Under the pieces are notes generated by a model that was not told where the DNA came from, ran no database searches, and saw nothing but the letters and a program-made list of their open reading frames with translations. A stretch of DNA of 34,251 nt from a bacterium (GTDB lineage: Bacteria > Patescibacteriota > Saccharimonadia > Saccharimonadales > UBA4665): the NCBI GenBank assembly GCA_021789195.1, contig JAJYJU010000004.1, positions 1 to 34,251 on the forward strand, written 5' to 3'. The translations under genes and the position numbers were made by a program. Positions 19,202 through 28,322 of this stretch are shown in pieces. The stretch's first letter is position 1, and each line of letters starts with the position of its first letter.

Positions 19202-20428
19202 ATGACGCAATTTACAGCCGATTTTTTTAAAGCCAACCGTCAGCGTTTAATTAAAGAATTGCCACCCGATCTTCCGATTGCAGTTACTGCCAATGGTTTA
19301 GTGCAACGTGGCGCCGATTCAGCCTATCCTTTTACGCAAGATGCTAACTTTTGGTATCTAACAGGTATAAACGACCCGGATATAACATTAGTAATAGATC
19401 ATCAGCGTGAGTTTCTAATTGTGCCTATTAGAGAGGGCTCTAGGGTAACCTTTGACGGGCAAATTGACGAAAAAGAGCTAGCTTCAGTTTCAGGTATCGA
19501 TGACATATTAAATGAGGCTAGCGGTTGGAAGCGTTTGGATGGATTGCTACATAGAAACAAACAAGTGGCCACCTTAGCGTCAGCACCATTTTTTATTGAG
19601 CAATACGGACTGTACGCCAACCCAGCGCGCTCACGTTTTGCAGAGCGTTTAGTGCGCCACTCTAACGAAGAATTAAAGATAGTAGATATTCGTCCTATTC
19701 TAGCTAATATGCGGGTAGTCAAGCAGGAAGTTGAACTAAAAGCATTAAAAGAAGCCATAGATATAACTGCCAAAACACTTAAAGAAGTGCTGGCTAAGCC
19801 GTATGGTACTTATGCATACGAATACCAGATTGAAGCTGACATTACGCACGGTTTTAGAAAACGTGGTTCACTCGGGCATGCATTCGAGCCAATCGTTGCC
19901 GGAGGCAAGAGAGCTTGCACCATGCACTATTTAAGTAATTCTGCCAAATTAAGTGATGGTGAGATGGTCATAGTTGATGTTGGAGCAAATGTTAAAGGAT
20001 ATGCCGCAGACATAACTAGAGTACTTGCTACCAAGCGGCCAACTTCCCGCCAAAAAGCTGTTTTTGAGGCGGTAAAGGAAACTCAAGCCTACGCCTTTAG
20101 CTTGCTTAAACCTGGTGTGCATCTTAAGACATATGAACAAAACGTTGCTAAGTATGCCGGTTCGATGCTTAAACAACTAGGAGTCACGTCTAACCTAAAG
20201 ATGGAAACTGTACGCCAATTTTTCCCACACGCCGCGTCACACTTTTTAGGGCTTAACGTACACGACGTTGGTGATTATACGAAACCGCTTAAAGCCGGGA
20301 CGGTATTAACAGTCGAGCCTGGCATATATATTCCTGATGAGGGTATAGGTGTTAGGATTGAAGACGACGTTTTAGTGACTGATTCAGGCATAGATGTTCT
20401 TAGCGCCAAGTTGCCGACTAAGTTATAG
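19202..20428 (+). CDS. pepP: Xaa-Pro aminopeptidase (M24 family)
   Basis: N-terminal AMP-N-like domain and M24 metal motifs: VIVDVGANVKGYAADITR, HAASHFLGLNVHDVG, LTVEPGIYIP, GVRIEDDVLVT. Confidence 0.93.
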   Translation: MTQFTADFFKANRQRLIKELPPDLPIAVTANGLVQRGADSAYPFTQDANFWYLTGINDPDITLVIDHQREFLIVPIREGSRVTFDGQIDEKELASVSGIDDILNEASGWKRLDGLLHRNKQVATLASAPFFIEQYGLYANPARSRFAERLVRHSNEELKIVDIRPILANMRVVKQEVELKALKEAIDITAKTLKEVLAKPYGTYAYEYQIEADITHGFRKRGSLGHAFEPIVAGGKRACTMHYLSNSAKLSDGEMVIVDVGANVKGYAADITRVLATKRPTSRQKAVFEAVKETQAYAFSLLKPGVHLKTYEQNVAKYAGSMLKQLGVTSNLKMETVRQFFPHAASHFLGLNVHDVGDYTKPLKAGTVLTVEPGIYIPDEGIGVRIEDDVLVTDSGIDVLSAKLPTKL

Positions 20429-20510
20429 TCATATAAGATGTATATTTGCCGAGCTTATAACTAGCCTGCTAAACTATAATAAGTAATAATTTAGCGAGAA
20501 ATAACCAGAT

Positions 20511-20723
20511 ATGAACGTATACGACTACATCTCTTTTGGCGCAATGCTAATCATGGTGTTATTGATTTTAATTCAAACCCGAGGCGCATCACTCGGTGCC
20601 GGACTTGGTGGAGCGGGAGATGTAAACACCTCCCGTCGTGGTACGGAAAAAACTATTTTTCAGCTTACTATAGTTTGCGCAATAATTTTTTCACTGTCAC
20701 TACTCTTTAGCGCCATTGGTTAG
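20511..20723 (+). CDS. secG: preprotein translocase subunit SecG
   Basis: 70 aa with two TMs and the SecG loop signature (LIQTRGASLGAGLGGAGD...RRGTEKTIFQLTIV). Confidence 0.85.
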   Translation: MNVYDYISFGAMLIMVLLILIQTRGASLGAGLGGAGDVNTSRRGTEKTIFQLTIVCAIIFSLSLLFSAIG

Positions 20724-20738
20724 ATAGATTAATAAATC

Positions 20739-22520
20739 ATGACGCGTTACCAAATGCTACGCCGGATATTCCTCCGCCGGCGGGTCAAGGCGGCTAAGTT
20801 ATCTAATCAGGCTGAAATAGCAATTGAGAGTAACTTCTTTAGACGGCTTGATCACCTAGCGAACGTGCGTCGTTTTGTAGGTGTCTGGTTACTGTTTTGG
20901 ATACTTTTAAGCCTTACGTCGGTTTGGCAGCTAGTGTCTCTAAACCACGATTTTCAAACCATTATGCCAATTCCTGGCGGTATATATAACGAGGGTATCT
21001 TAGGCACGCTTACAAACGTTAATCCGATTTACGCTACCGGAGCAGTAGATACCAGTCTTTCAAAGCTAATTTTTGCCGGATTACTAACTTACAACTCACA
21101 GAACTTATTAGTTGGTGACCTTGCAACAGGTTACAGCGTGGATTCAACCGGCACAATTTACACCTTAAAGCTTAAACCAAATCTGACCTGGCAGGACGGA
21201 AAACCACTAACAGCAAGTGACGTAGCCTTTACCTTTGATACGATTCAAAATCCGGAAGCTCAATCGCCCCTATACTCAAGCTGGCAGGGGATTACCGTAA
21301 GTGAAATTAATCCGTTAACCGTACAGTTTAAGTTGCCAAATCCTTTGGCATCTTTCCCTTACAACCTAACAGTCGGCATCATTCCAAAACATATTCTGGG
21401 AAGTTTAAACCCGACCGATTTACGCTCGGCACCGTTTAATACCAATAATCCAATCGGAGCGGGAGCGTTCTCATGGAGCGCGATTGAAGTTAGTGGTAAT
21501 ACGCCTCAAAATGCAGTTGAACAGATTGGGCTAGTACCGTATAGCAACTTTAATTTAGGCAAACCTAAACTTAGAGAATTTATTGTTCACGCATATGCTT
21601 CAAAGAGCCAATTAATAGCCGCTTTTACCTCAGGGCAACTAAGTGCCGTAGCTGGTCTAGACAGTGTGCCACCTGCAATTGCCAAGATGTCAGGGGTTCA
21701 TGTGCATAGTTTAATATTAACTGCCGGTACCTATGTTTTTTTTAAGACCCAAAACGATATCTTATCTGACGTAAATATACGTCGAGCACTAGTCTATGCG
21801 GCAAACCCCAAGGCTATCATTGCCAAACTTGGTTATTCAACCTTAGCGGTTAATGAACCACTCCTAATTGGGCAATTGGCTTACAACCCAAAATATGCCC
21901 AATCGACCGATGATTTAAGCCAAGCTGAGGCAATATTAAATGCTGACGGATGGGTCTTGGGTAAGGGAGGCTATAGATTTAAAAATGGCCAAAAACTGGA
22001 GTTTAACTTAGTAACTACCGACACTCCGGAAAATAGAATGGTAGTAGGAATGTTGAAAGACCAGTGGATGAAAGCTGGAGCACAATTAGACCCATTGTAT
22101 GAAAGCGCGGATACCTACGCTACAACCCTTAACGAGCACAGTTATGATGCTACCTTAAACGGCATATCTATTGGCAATGATCCGGACGTATTTGTCTACT
22201 GGGATAATACTCAGTACGACCCTAGAAGCGCTAACCTTAACTTGTCGGAATATAACAGCTCAAGCGCCAGTTCGGCGCTCGAGGAAGGTCGTACCCGGCT
22301 TGATCCGGCTTTAAGAACGATTAAGTACCAGCCGTTTTTAGCGGACTGGCAGAAAGACGCACCAGCTCTAGGACTTTATCAGCCTAGAGTTATATATATA
22401 ACGAATGGCAACCTGTTTGGACTAGGCGACAGCGAGATTAATGGTCAGCAAAATCGGTTCAATAACGTAATGAACTGGGAAATTCTTTCTACTGGTGTTA
22501 CAGACCAACGCAAATCTTGA
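20739..22520 (+). CDS. ABC transporter substrate-binding protein family 5 (oligopeptide-binding-like), membrane anchored
   Basis: SBP_bac_5 pattern: GDLATGYSVDSTGTIYTLKLKPNLTWQDGKPLTASDVAFTFDTI, VNIRRALVYAANPKAII; N-terminal uncleaved-type TM. Confidence 0.88.
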   Translation: MTRYQMLRRIFLRRRVKAAKLSNQAEIAIESNFFRRLDHLANVRRFVGVWLLFWILLSLTSVWQLVSLNHDFQTIMPIPGGIYNEGILGTLTNVNPIYATGAVDTSLSKLIFAGLLTYNSQNLLVGDLATGYSVDSTGTIYTLKLKPNLTWQDGKPLTASDVAFTFDTIQNPEAQSPLYSSWQGITVSEINPLTVQFKLPNPLASFPYNLTVGIIPKHILGSLNPTDLRSAPFNTNNPIGAGAFSWSAIEVSGNTPQNAVEQIGLVPYSNFNLGKPKLREFIVHAYASKSQLIAAFTSGQLSAVAGLDSVPPAIAKMSGVHVHSLILTAGTYVFFKTQNDILSDVNIRRALVYAANPKAIIAKLGYSTLAVNEPLLIGQLAYNPKYAQSTDDLSQAEAILNADGWVLGKGGYRFKNGQKLEFNLVTTDTPENRMVVGMLKDQWMKAGAQLDPLYESADTYATTLNEHSYDATLNGISIGNDPDVFVYWDNTQYDPRSANLNLSEYNSSSASSALEEGRTRLDPALRTIKYQPFLADWQKDAPALGLYQPRVIYITNGNLFGLGDSEINGQQNRFNNVMNWEILSTGVTDQRKS

Positions 22521-22573
22521 GTTTTAGACTATAATTTTCTAAGATAGCCGTGCACTATAAACCACATATTTAA

Positions 22574-22660
22574 GCGGATGTGGCGGAACGGTAGACGCGC
22601 TAGCTTCAGGAGCTAGTGAGCATTACGCTCGTGGAGGTTCAAGTCCTCTCATCCGCACCA
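22574..22660 (+). tRNA. tRNA-Leu(CAG)
   Basis: Acceptor GCGGATG/CATCCGC, anticodon stem CTAGC-TTCAGGA-GCTAG, long variable arm, T-loop TTCAAGT, encoded CCA. Confidence 0.96.
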
Positions 22661-22717
22661 GTCCTGAACATTAGATATGAGAATCTAGTAATCCTTAAAA
22701 CCATTGACTTAGTCCAC

Positions 22718-22734
22718 ATAGTCCAGTAGACTAT
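22718..22734. promoter_or_regulatory. candidate operator and promoter of the toxin-antitoxin operon
   Basis: Perfect inverted repeat ATAGTC-cagta-GACTAT immediately before the antitoxin ATG, overlapping a TTGACT (22704-22709) N17 TAGACT (22727-22732) promoter. Confidence 0.6.
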
Positions 22735-22738
22735 AGGT

Positions 22739-22981
22739 ATGAATGTAATTAATGTTCACGAAGCAAAAACTCACTTCTCTAAGCTACTAGAAAGAGCTGC
22801 TCACGGAGAGCGAATTATTATAGGTAAGGCTGGTAAGCCTATTGCTCGTCTTGAACCTTTGTCAATAACAGCTGGTAGTAATAAGGTAATTGGCGGAGGC
22901 TTTCGTTTACAAGAAAGAGTTCACCAACCATTAACCCCTGAGTATCTTAATAAACTTGCCAACAGTAAGTACGAAAGTTAG
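22739..22981 (+). CDS. type II antitoxin, Phd/YefM family
   Basis: MNVINVHEAKTHFSKLLERAAHGERIIIGKAGKPIARLEPL is a classic Phd/YefM N-terminus. Confidence 0.9.
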   Translation: MNVINVHEAKTHFSKLLERAAHGERIIIGKAGKPIARLEPLSITAGSNKVIGGGFRLQERVHQPLTPEYLNKLANSKYES

Positions 22982-22987
22982 ATTTTT

Positions 22988-23398
22988 ATGGTGTTCCTAG
23001 ACGCCAACGTACTCATATACTACTTAGATGATACAGCTGAGAAAAATATTGCTACAGTAAGGCAGTTGCAAAAGATAATTGATGAGCAAGAACAGATTGT
23101 TACATCACACCATGTTATAGAAGAAGTTCTATTTGTGATTTCAAAAATACAACCTGACATTAATCTGGGTAAAGTCGTGCAACGTATCAGTGAGATACCA
23201 GGAATCATTCTTGTCGAACCATCGCCCAACTTAGTATTCGCAGAACGCTATTCGAGACTTAGCAGTGATTTAAAATTGGGAATTAATGATGCCTTACTTC
23301 TGCAACTCATGATAGATGCAGCGATTACTAAACTTTTTAGTTACGATAAACAGTTTGTAAGCAAAGCAATTCAGCTAGGTATTAATAAACTCATATAG
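22988..23398 (+). CDS. PIN-domain toxin (VapC-like ribonuclease)
   Basis: MVFLDANVLIYYLDD start, conserved internal E and GINDALLLQ acidic residues, 6 nt after the antitoxin. Confidence 0.85.
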   Translation: MVFLDANVLIYYLDDTAEKNIATVRQLQKIIDEQEQIVTSHHVIEEVLFVISKIQPDINLGKVVQRISEIPGIILVEPSPNLVFAERYSRLSSDLKLGINDALLLQLMIDAAITKLFSYDKQFVSKAIQLGINKLI

Positions 23399-23480
23399 CC
23401 ACTTTACTAAGTGTTCGAAAGAAAGCCGTTCAAGAGCACCAAATAATGCCACATAACGGTCTAACGTGCCCGAGATTACC

Positions 23481-23503
23481 ACAACTAACGTTCTGTTAGT
23501 TGT
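23481..23503. terminator. hairpin between convergent genes, possible bidirectional terminator
   Basis: Perfect 9-bp inverted repeat ACAACTAAC-GTTCT-GTTAGTTGT between the PIN toxin (+) and the hydrolase-like gene (-); no clear U-tract. Confidence 0.45.
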
Positions 23504-23535
23504 ACATATTCATAAGAAAGTATCACGAACTACCA

Positions 23536-24000
23536 TTATCGTTGATAGAGTAAAGTGACTAAGACTACAGTAGCCCCAATAACCCAAGCTACCTCAACAA
23601 TCAGGCCGATTGGTCGCTGGAACCACTGGACATAGTGGTGGAGGCGTACTGCAGCATGTCTGTTGTTTATGTTTTGCGCCGACCGGCCTTTTAATATACG
23701 CCGGAAATCGCTTAACCACATGAAGTCTGGGCTTGCTGCTAGAAAAGCGCATAGAGCAGCTAACCGCCAATACTCTGGGTGACGAATACTCAGCACTGCT
23801 ACAAGAGCCACACAAAGCAGAATGTCTACGGCCAAAAGCACATTAAATAGTTTGAGGTTAGGAAATGACTCACCGTTAAAGCCGTGATGGGGCAGGCTAT
23901 CCAGTACGTAATGTGACGCAAAAGCTAGGGGTAAAGCTACAGGGTTAGTTACAGCCAATCCTATAATAGCCCCCGTTATCGCATGGTTAATTGCCCGCAT
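23536..24000 (-). CDS. small integral membrane protein, possible membrane-bound metal-dependent hydrolase-like family (tentative)
   Basis: 154 aa with several TMs and His/Asp motifs (AINHAITGAIIG, SHYVLDSLPHHG) reminiscent of YdjM/DUF457-type proteins. Confidence 0.6.
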   Translation of the reverse strand: MRAINHAITGAIIGLAVTNPVALPLAFASHYVLDSLPHHGFNGESFPNLKLFNVLLAVDILLCVALVAVLSIRHPEYWRLAALCAFLAASPDFMWLSDFRRILKGRSAQNINNRHAAVRLHHYVQWFQRPIGLIVEVAWVIGATVVLVTLLYQR

Positions 24001-24276
24001 CCCTAAGCCTTTTTCTTAAGTAGATATTTCATTTGTCGGATTTATTGTACGGGACTTCCTTACTTAAAAACACTGTGAAATTAAACGCTAGAGTTATTCT
24101 GCGTCTAGAAAAAAGTAACTATAATTACAATTCATTTAACACACAAAAACTTGCAGTAAGCTTTCAAAATCTAAACCCAACAATTAAGCCAATATACCTT
24201 ACCAGTTCCTTATTAAAGAGTATATTCGTGAGGGTGAAAGTTCTCGTCGCTAAAAAATTGTTGCAAATAGGCTAAA

Positions 24277-24302
24277 CTTTCTAAAAAGTGTTCGATAGAA
24301 AG
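24277..24302. repeat. hairpin and one copy of an imperfect direct repeat
   Basis: CTTTCTA-AAAAGTGTTCGA-TAGAAAG, with AAGTGTTCGATAGAAAG matching AAGTGTTCGAAAGAAAG at 23409-23425 at 16 of 17 positions. Confidence 0.5.
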
Positions 24303-24469
24303 ATAGTTAAGTGGATTAACGCTAATTCTGCCTCAATATTTAAATAAAGATATGTAACATCTCTATTAGACACCAGTTATGTTATTTATCCAGGCCGGTT
24401 TCTTATCTGAATTATGGTATTATCTTAATCAAGAACCTGGGTAGCAACTAAGGTGAGTCAAACAAGAAT

Positions 24470-26107
24470 ATGAACAGGGTATCACACTATCTTCAAGAGC
24501 ATGTTTCGGGCGAAGTAATGACTAGCGTTGATGCTAGATCATACTTCTCAACTGATAACAGTATCTTTAGCTTAACTCCCAGCGTAATTGTTTACCCTAA
24601 GAATGAGAACGATATTAGAAAGACAGCCCGTTTTACGTGGCAACTAGCTGAACGAGGCCGTGTTGTTCCAATAACGGCCAGAGGTAATGGTACAGATTTA
24701 AGCGGTGCGGCATTAGGTAGCGGTGTTCTATTAGTCTACCCGGCACACTTAAATCAGGTTAAATTCTACGACGCTAAAACTGCTGAAATTACAGTTGAGG
24801 CTGGTATTAACTTCGGCAAACTACAACAACTGCTTCAATCCTACGAGCGTTTTATTCCATCCGCTCCAAGTAGCTTGGAGTATTCAACTTTGGGTGGCGC
24901 AGTTGCCAATAACGCATCTTCCAGGCGGTCTTTTAAGTACGGCTCGATGCGCCAGTATGTTAAAGGTTTAAGAGTTGTGCTTGCTAACGGCGAAGTAATT
25001 GAGACCATGCGTTTAAACAAACGGGAATTAAACCGTAAACTGGGCTTGTCCTCACTAGAAGGCGAGATTTATCGCTCTCTAGATGCATTGTTAGAAGAAA
25101 ATAAGTCGGTCGTAGAAAAAAGTACTTTAGAGGTTACTAAAAACAGCGCAGGATATAATCTGGCTGACATTCAAGATAAAGACGGATCATTTGATCTAAC
25201 GCCACTGATTGTTGGCTCTCAAGGGACTCTGGGACTAATTACAGAAGTCACGCTTACTAGCGAGCCATACAATGGCAAATCTTCATTAATAACGGCCTAT
25301 TTTAACAGTGCTGAAGACTTGCAATCGGCCGTATTAGAACTGCGTAAACTCGACGAAGTGCCAAGTGCGATTGAGATGGTTGATGATACGCTATTAACAA
25401 GTGTTGCTAGCGAGAACGCAAATTACTTAAAAGAAGTGGTGGATAAGCCTTATCCTAAATTTATCTTGTTTGTAGAATATGACAACGTAAATGAGCATGA
25501 CCGTAATAAGGGTGTCAAAAAAGCCGTTAAGATATTGGGTAAATACAGCGATACCGTAAACAGTGAAACCGATACGGATAAACAAAAACTAATATGGAAA
25601 GTCAGAGACGCGTCATCTATTATATCCGGCCACCCGCATGGAAAAGCCAACCCCCTCCCTCTAATTGATGATGGAATAGTAACCCCGGACAAGTTAGCTA
25701 AATTTCTAAGTGCAATTTATGATCAGTTCAAAAAAGAACATATGCAAGTTGCAATTTGGGGGCATGCTGGAGATGCTAACCTGCACGTGCAGCCAATTTT
25801 AGATTTAAGCCAAGTTGGTGATAGGCAAAAAGCCTTCAGAATGCTTGAAGACTTTACTAAAACAATTAAAGAACTTGGCGGATCAACAACCGGACAATAT
25901 AACGAAGGAAGACTGAGGGGCCCGCTTCTAGCTAAATTGTACCCAGACGATGTTTACCAATTATTCAATAAAGTAAAGAAAATATTCGACCCATACGGCA
26001 CTCTAAATCCAGGCGTTAAGATAAACGTCAGCACTGATGAAGTAAGACCACTCTTAAGAGATAAGTATTCACTAGAGCATGTTTACGACCATCTGCCGCT
26101 GTCTTAA
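24470..26107 (+). CDS. FAD-linked oxidase / D-lactate dehydrogenase-like (GlcD family)
   Basis: VVPITARGNGTDLSGAALGSGVLL FAD-binding PP domain, STLGGAVANNASS, C-terminal WGHAGDANLHVQP and FDPYGTLNPGVK. Confidence 0.9.
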   Translation: MNRVSHYLQEHVSGEVMTSVDARSYFSTDNSIFSLTPSVIVYPKNENDIRKTARFTWQLAERGRVVPITARGNGTDLSGAALGSGVLLVYPAHLNQVKFYDAKTAEITVEAGINFGKLQQLLQSYERFIPSAPSSLEYSTLGGAVANNASSRRSFKYGSMRQYVKGLRVVLANGEVIETMRLNKRELNRKLGLSSLEGEIYRSLDALLEENKSVVEKSTLEVTKNSAGYNLADIQDKDGSFDLTPLIVGSQGTLGLITEVTLTSEPYNGKSSLITAYFNSAEDLQSAVLELRKLDEVPSAIEMVDDTLLTSVASENANYLKEVVDKPYPKFILFVEYDNVNEHDRNKGVKKAVKILGKYSDTVNSETDTDKQKLIWKVRDASSIISGHPHGKANPLPLIDDGIVTPDKLAKFLSAIYDQFKKEHMQVAIWGHAGDANLHVQPILDLSQVGDRQKAFRMLEDFTKTIKELGGSTTGQYNEGRLRGPLLAKLYPDDVYQLFNKVKKIFDPYGTLNPGVKINVSTDEVRPLLRDKYSLEHVYDHLPLS

Positions 26108-26181
26108 TAAAATTTAGAGTTTTAGGCTTAGGAATAAGATGTTAATATATCCTAGCGATAAAACGCTAAACGGGTACTTAT

Positions 26182-26268
26182 GCGCGAGTGCTGGAATCGG
26201 TAGACAGGCCAGCTTGAGGTGCTGGTGTCCATTAGGACGTGGAGGTTCAAGTCCTCTCTCGCGCACCA
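26182..26268 (+). tRNA. tRNA-Leu(GAG)
   Basis: GCGCGAG/CTCGCGC acceptor, anticodon loop TTGAGGT, long variable arm, TTCAAGT T-loop, encoded CCA. Confidence 0.96.
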
Positions 26269-26278
26269 TTGACAATTA

Positions 26279-26355
26279 GGGCGCTTAGCTCAGCTGGCTA
26301 GAGCGCCTGCTTTACACGCAGGAAGTCGGGGGTTCAAGTCCCTCAGCGCCCACCA
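26279..26355 (+). tRNA. tRNA-Val(TAC)
   Basis: GGGCGCT/AGCGCCC acceptor, CCTGC-TTTACAC-GCAGG, GGGGG-TTCAAGT-CCCTC, encoded CCA. Confidence 0.97.
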
Positions 26356-26380
26356 TAAGTGCCTTACTCAAACCCATGAC

Positions 26381-26401
26381 TTCAGACAACAAAAGTCTGA
26401 A
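26381..26401. terminator. hairpin in the convergent tRNA-Val / D,D-carboxypeptidase gap
   Basis: Perfect 7-bp inverted repeat TTCAGAC-aacaaaa-GTCTGAA; no strong U-tract on either strand. Confidence 0.4.
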
Positions 26402-26422
26402 TCGGTAGTGCCTCCATTAAAC

Positions 26423-27652
26423 CTATAGAATACTTAACGGATGCGTAAATCGCCATGCGATTGACGGGTTGGTCGTTACCGACTCAGTGACGACTGAACC
26501 CATAGAAGCTGTGTTAAATTGATTAGTTTGTAAACTAACATTTCCAACTACTACTCCAACTTTAACCGGCATTTTGAGCGGATTAAGTTTTAGCTTTAAA
26601 CTAATTGTTTGTCCCGGAAATGCAAATAAACTGAAGTCAGATTTAGAGACTGCTTGGATTGTTCCGCCCCATGGCTGAGTGTACGAACCTAAAACATCTC
26701 CCTTATTGATTAAAATTGTATCTTTAAAATTACTCTGTAGAGATATTGCTAGTGGGAGTGTGCTGGTAAGTGCGGTTTCTAGGCTTGGAGCTCCCATCAC
26801 TGCTGTCAGAAGAGTCTCACTCACCCCTTTTATATTTACACTTAATGCACCCAAAAACACACCCGGGTCTTGATTGTTATTGCCTGTCTTAATACCTATA
26901 AAGCCGTCACTGCCTAAAATATTGTCATAGTTTTTCATAACCCCAACGTTCGGAATATCTACTGACTTTAGGCCCACAATTTGTTTTAAAACCGGATTGG
27001 CCATTACTTTAGCGCCAAGGATTATTAAATCATTGGCCGTTGAGGTTGTTGAGGGTAGAAAACCACTAGCATCGCCAGATACATAAGTATTGTTCATGCC
27101 CATATGTTTAACATAGTTGTTCGCATAAGCCGTGTAATTAGAGATTGAACCAAATGCCCAACGTGCTAGCGAGTCGGCAATGTTATTGCCAGATGGAATT
27201 AACATTGCTTCAAGCATCTGGTATTCGCTTAGTTGTTCACCGGCATAAACAGGAACTACAGAACCTTGTTCGGACACATAAGTTGTGTAGTAGTTATAGT
27301 CTGTTGCATCAATTGTAATAAATGGACCTTGTTCGCCCGTACTTAAGGGATACTTATTTAGGACTGAAAGAGCGGTAATCAGCTTCGCAACACTTGCCGT
27401 TGGTAAAGGTTTTTGATTGCCGTTCGTTTGAAGAACGCCAGAGTCAATTAAGCCGACAGCCGCTTCGCCGTAACTCGGCCAGGATAAATTAGCCGGTGGA
27501 ATCTTTATATGTAGAGTGGTTGAGTTAAAGCTACTCTTTAAGGCAGGTAAGGGTAAGAGCAAAACTAATAATGTGTAAGCCAAGACAACAAACACAATAA
27601 TAATCGATATAATCATTGGTCTTTTGGATTTGGTTTTAGGTCTTGGCTGCAT
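26423..27652 (-). CDS. D-alanyl-D-alanine carboxypeptidase (S11 family)
   Basis: Membrane-anchored; SxxK motif PTASVAKLITAL, SGNN motif (PSGNNIADSLA), KTG motif (GIKTGNN). Confidence 0.9.
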   Translation of the reverse strand: MQPRPKTKSKRPMIISIIIVFVVLAYTLLVLLLPLPALKSSFNSTTLHIKIPPANLSWPSYGEAAVGLIDSGVLQTNGNQKPLPTASVAKLITALSVLNKYPLSTGEQGPFITIDATDYNYYTTYVSEQGSVVPVYAGEQLSEYQMLEAMLIPSGNNIADSLARWAFGSISNYTAYANNYVKHMGMNNTYVSGDASGFLPSTTSTANDLIILGAKVMANPVLKQIVGLKSVDIPNVGVMKNYDNILGSDGFIGIKTGNNNQDPGVFLGALSVNIKGVSETLLTAVMGAPSLETALTSTLPLAISLQSNFKDTILINKGDVLGSYTQPWGGTIQAVSKSDFSLFAFPGQTISLKLKLNPLKMPVKVGVVVGNVSLQTNQFNTASMGSVVTESVTTNPSIAWRFTHPLSIL

Positions 27653-27723
27653 TACTAATTAATGATACACGACGTTACGCCTTAGCTAATGTATAATTAA
27701 AGCAATATAAGCAGGGAGTAAAC

Positions 27724-28293
27724 ATGGATTACTTAATTGTGGCTATCATTGTTGTCTTATTGATTATTGGCTTTGCCTTCTTTATTGCCTACAACGGATT
27801 GGTTAGACTAAACCAGCAGGCCGATGAGGCTTGGAGCGATATAACGGTACAGTTAAAACGACGCTATGACCTTATCCCTAATCTAGTCAGCTCGGTTAAA
27901 GGCTATGCCGCGCATGAAAAAACCGTCTTTGAAGACGTTACGGCAGCGAGGTCCAAAGCAATCAGTGCGACAGGACCAGAGCAAACTGCTAAGGCTGAAA
28001 ATCAGTTCCAAGCGACCCTTAAAAGCCTGTTCGCAGTAGCTGAAAACTACCCTGATTTAAAAGCAACCGAGAACTTCCAACAGTTACAGAATGAACTAGT
28101 TGATACTGAAGATAAGATTCAAGCTTCGCGACGCTTTTATAACGGTGTTGTTAGAGACTTTAATTCTAGAAGGCGTACTTTCCCAACTAAGTTTTTTGCC
28201 AATGCGGCAGGCTATAAGCAGGATAAAGAGTTCTTCGAGCTAGATGAAGCCCAAACCGCTCAAGTTGAGCAACCAGTAGATGTAAAATTCTAA
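27724..28293 (+). CDS. lemA: LemA family protein
   Basis: N-terminal TM, YNGLVRLNQQADEAWSDITVQLKRRYDLIPNLVSSVKGYAAHEKTVFEDVTAAR, FFNNVR-like RRFYNGVVRDFN; SD GGAG upstream. Confidence 0.96.
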   Translation: MDYLIVAIIVVLLIIGFAFFIAYNGLVRLNQQADEAWSDITVQLKRRYDLIPNLVSSVKGYAAHEKTVFEDVTAARSKAISATGPEQTAKAENQFQATLKSLFAVAENYPDLKATENFQQLQNELVDTEDKIQASRRFYNGVVRDFNSRRRTFPTKFFANAAGYKQDKEFFELDEAQTAQVEQPVDVKF

Positions 28294-28322
28294 TCCCTAA
28301 TTAATCCAAAAGAGCCGAGGCC

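Noticed and set aside
23428-23441. GTTCAAGaGCACCA resembling a tRNA-Leu 3' end, possibly marking an integrated TA island
   Set aside because: Only two short blocks match; about 11 nt of the tRNA are missing between them. Too weak to call an att repeat.
24033-24275. 80-aa + strand ORF in the long gap
   Set aside because: Non-ATG start, no SD, no recognisable motif, AT-rich composition; probably chance.
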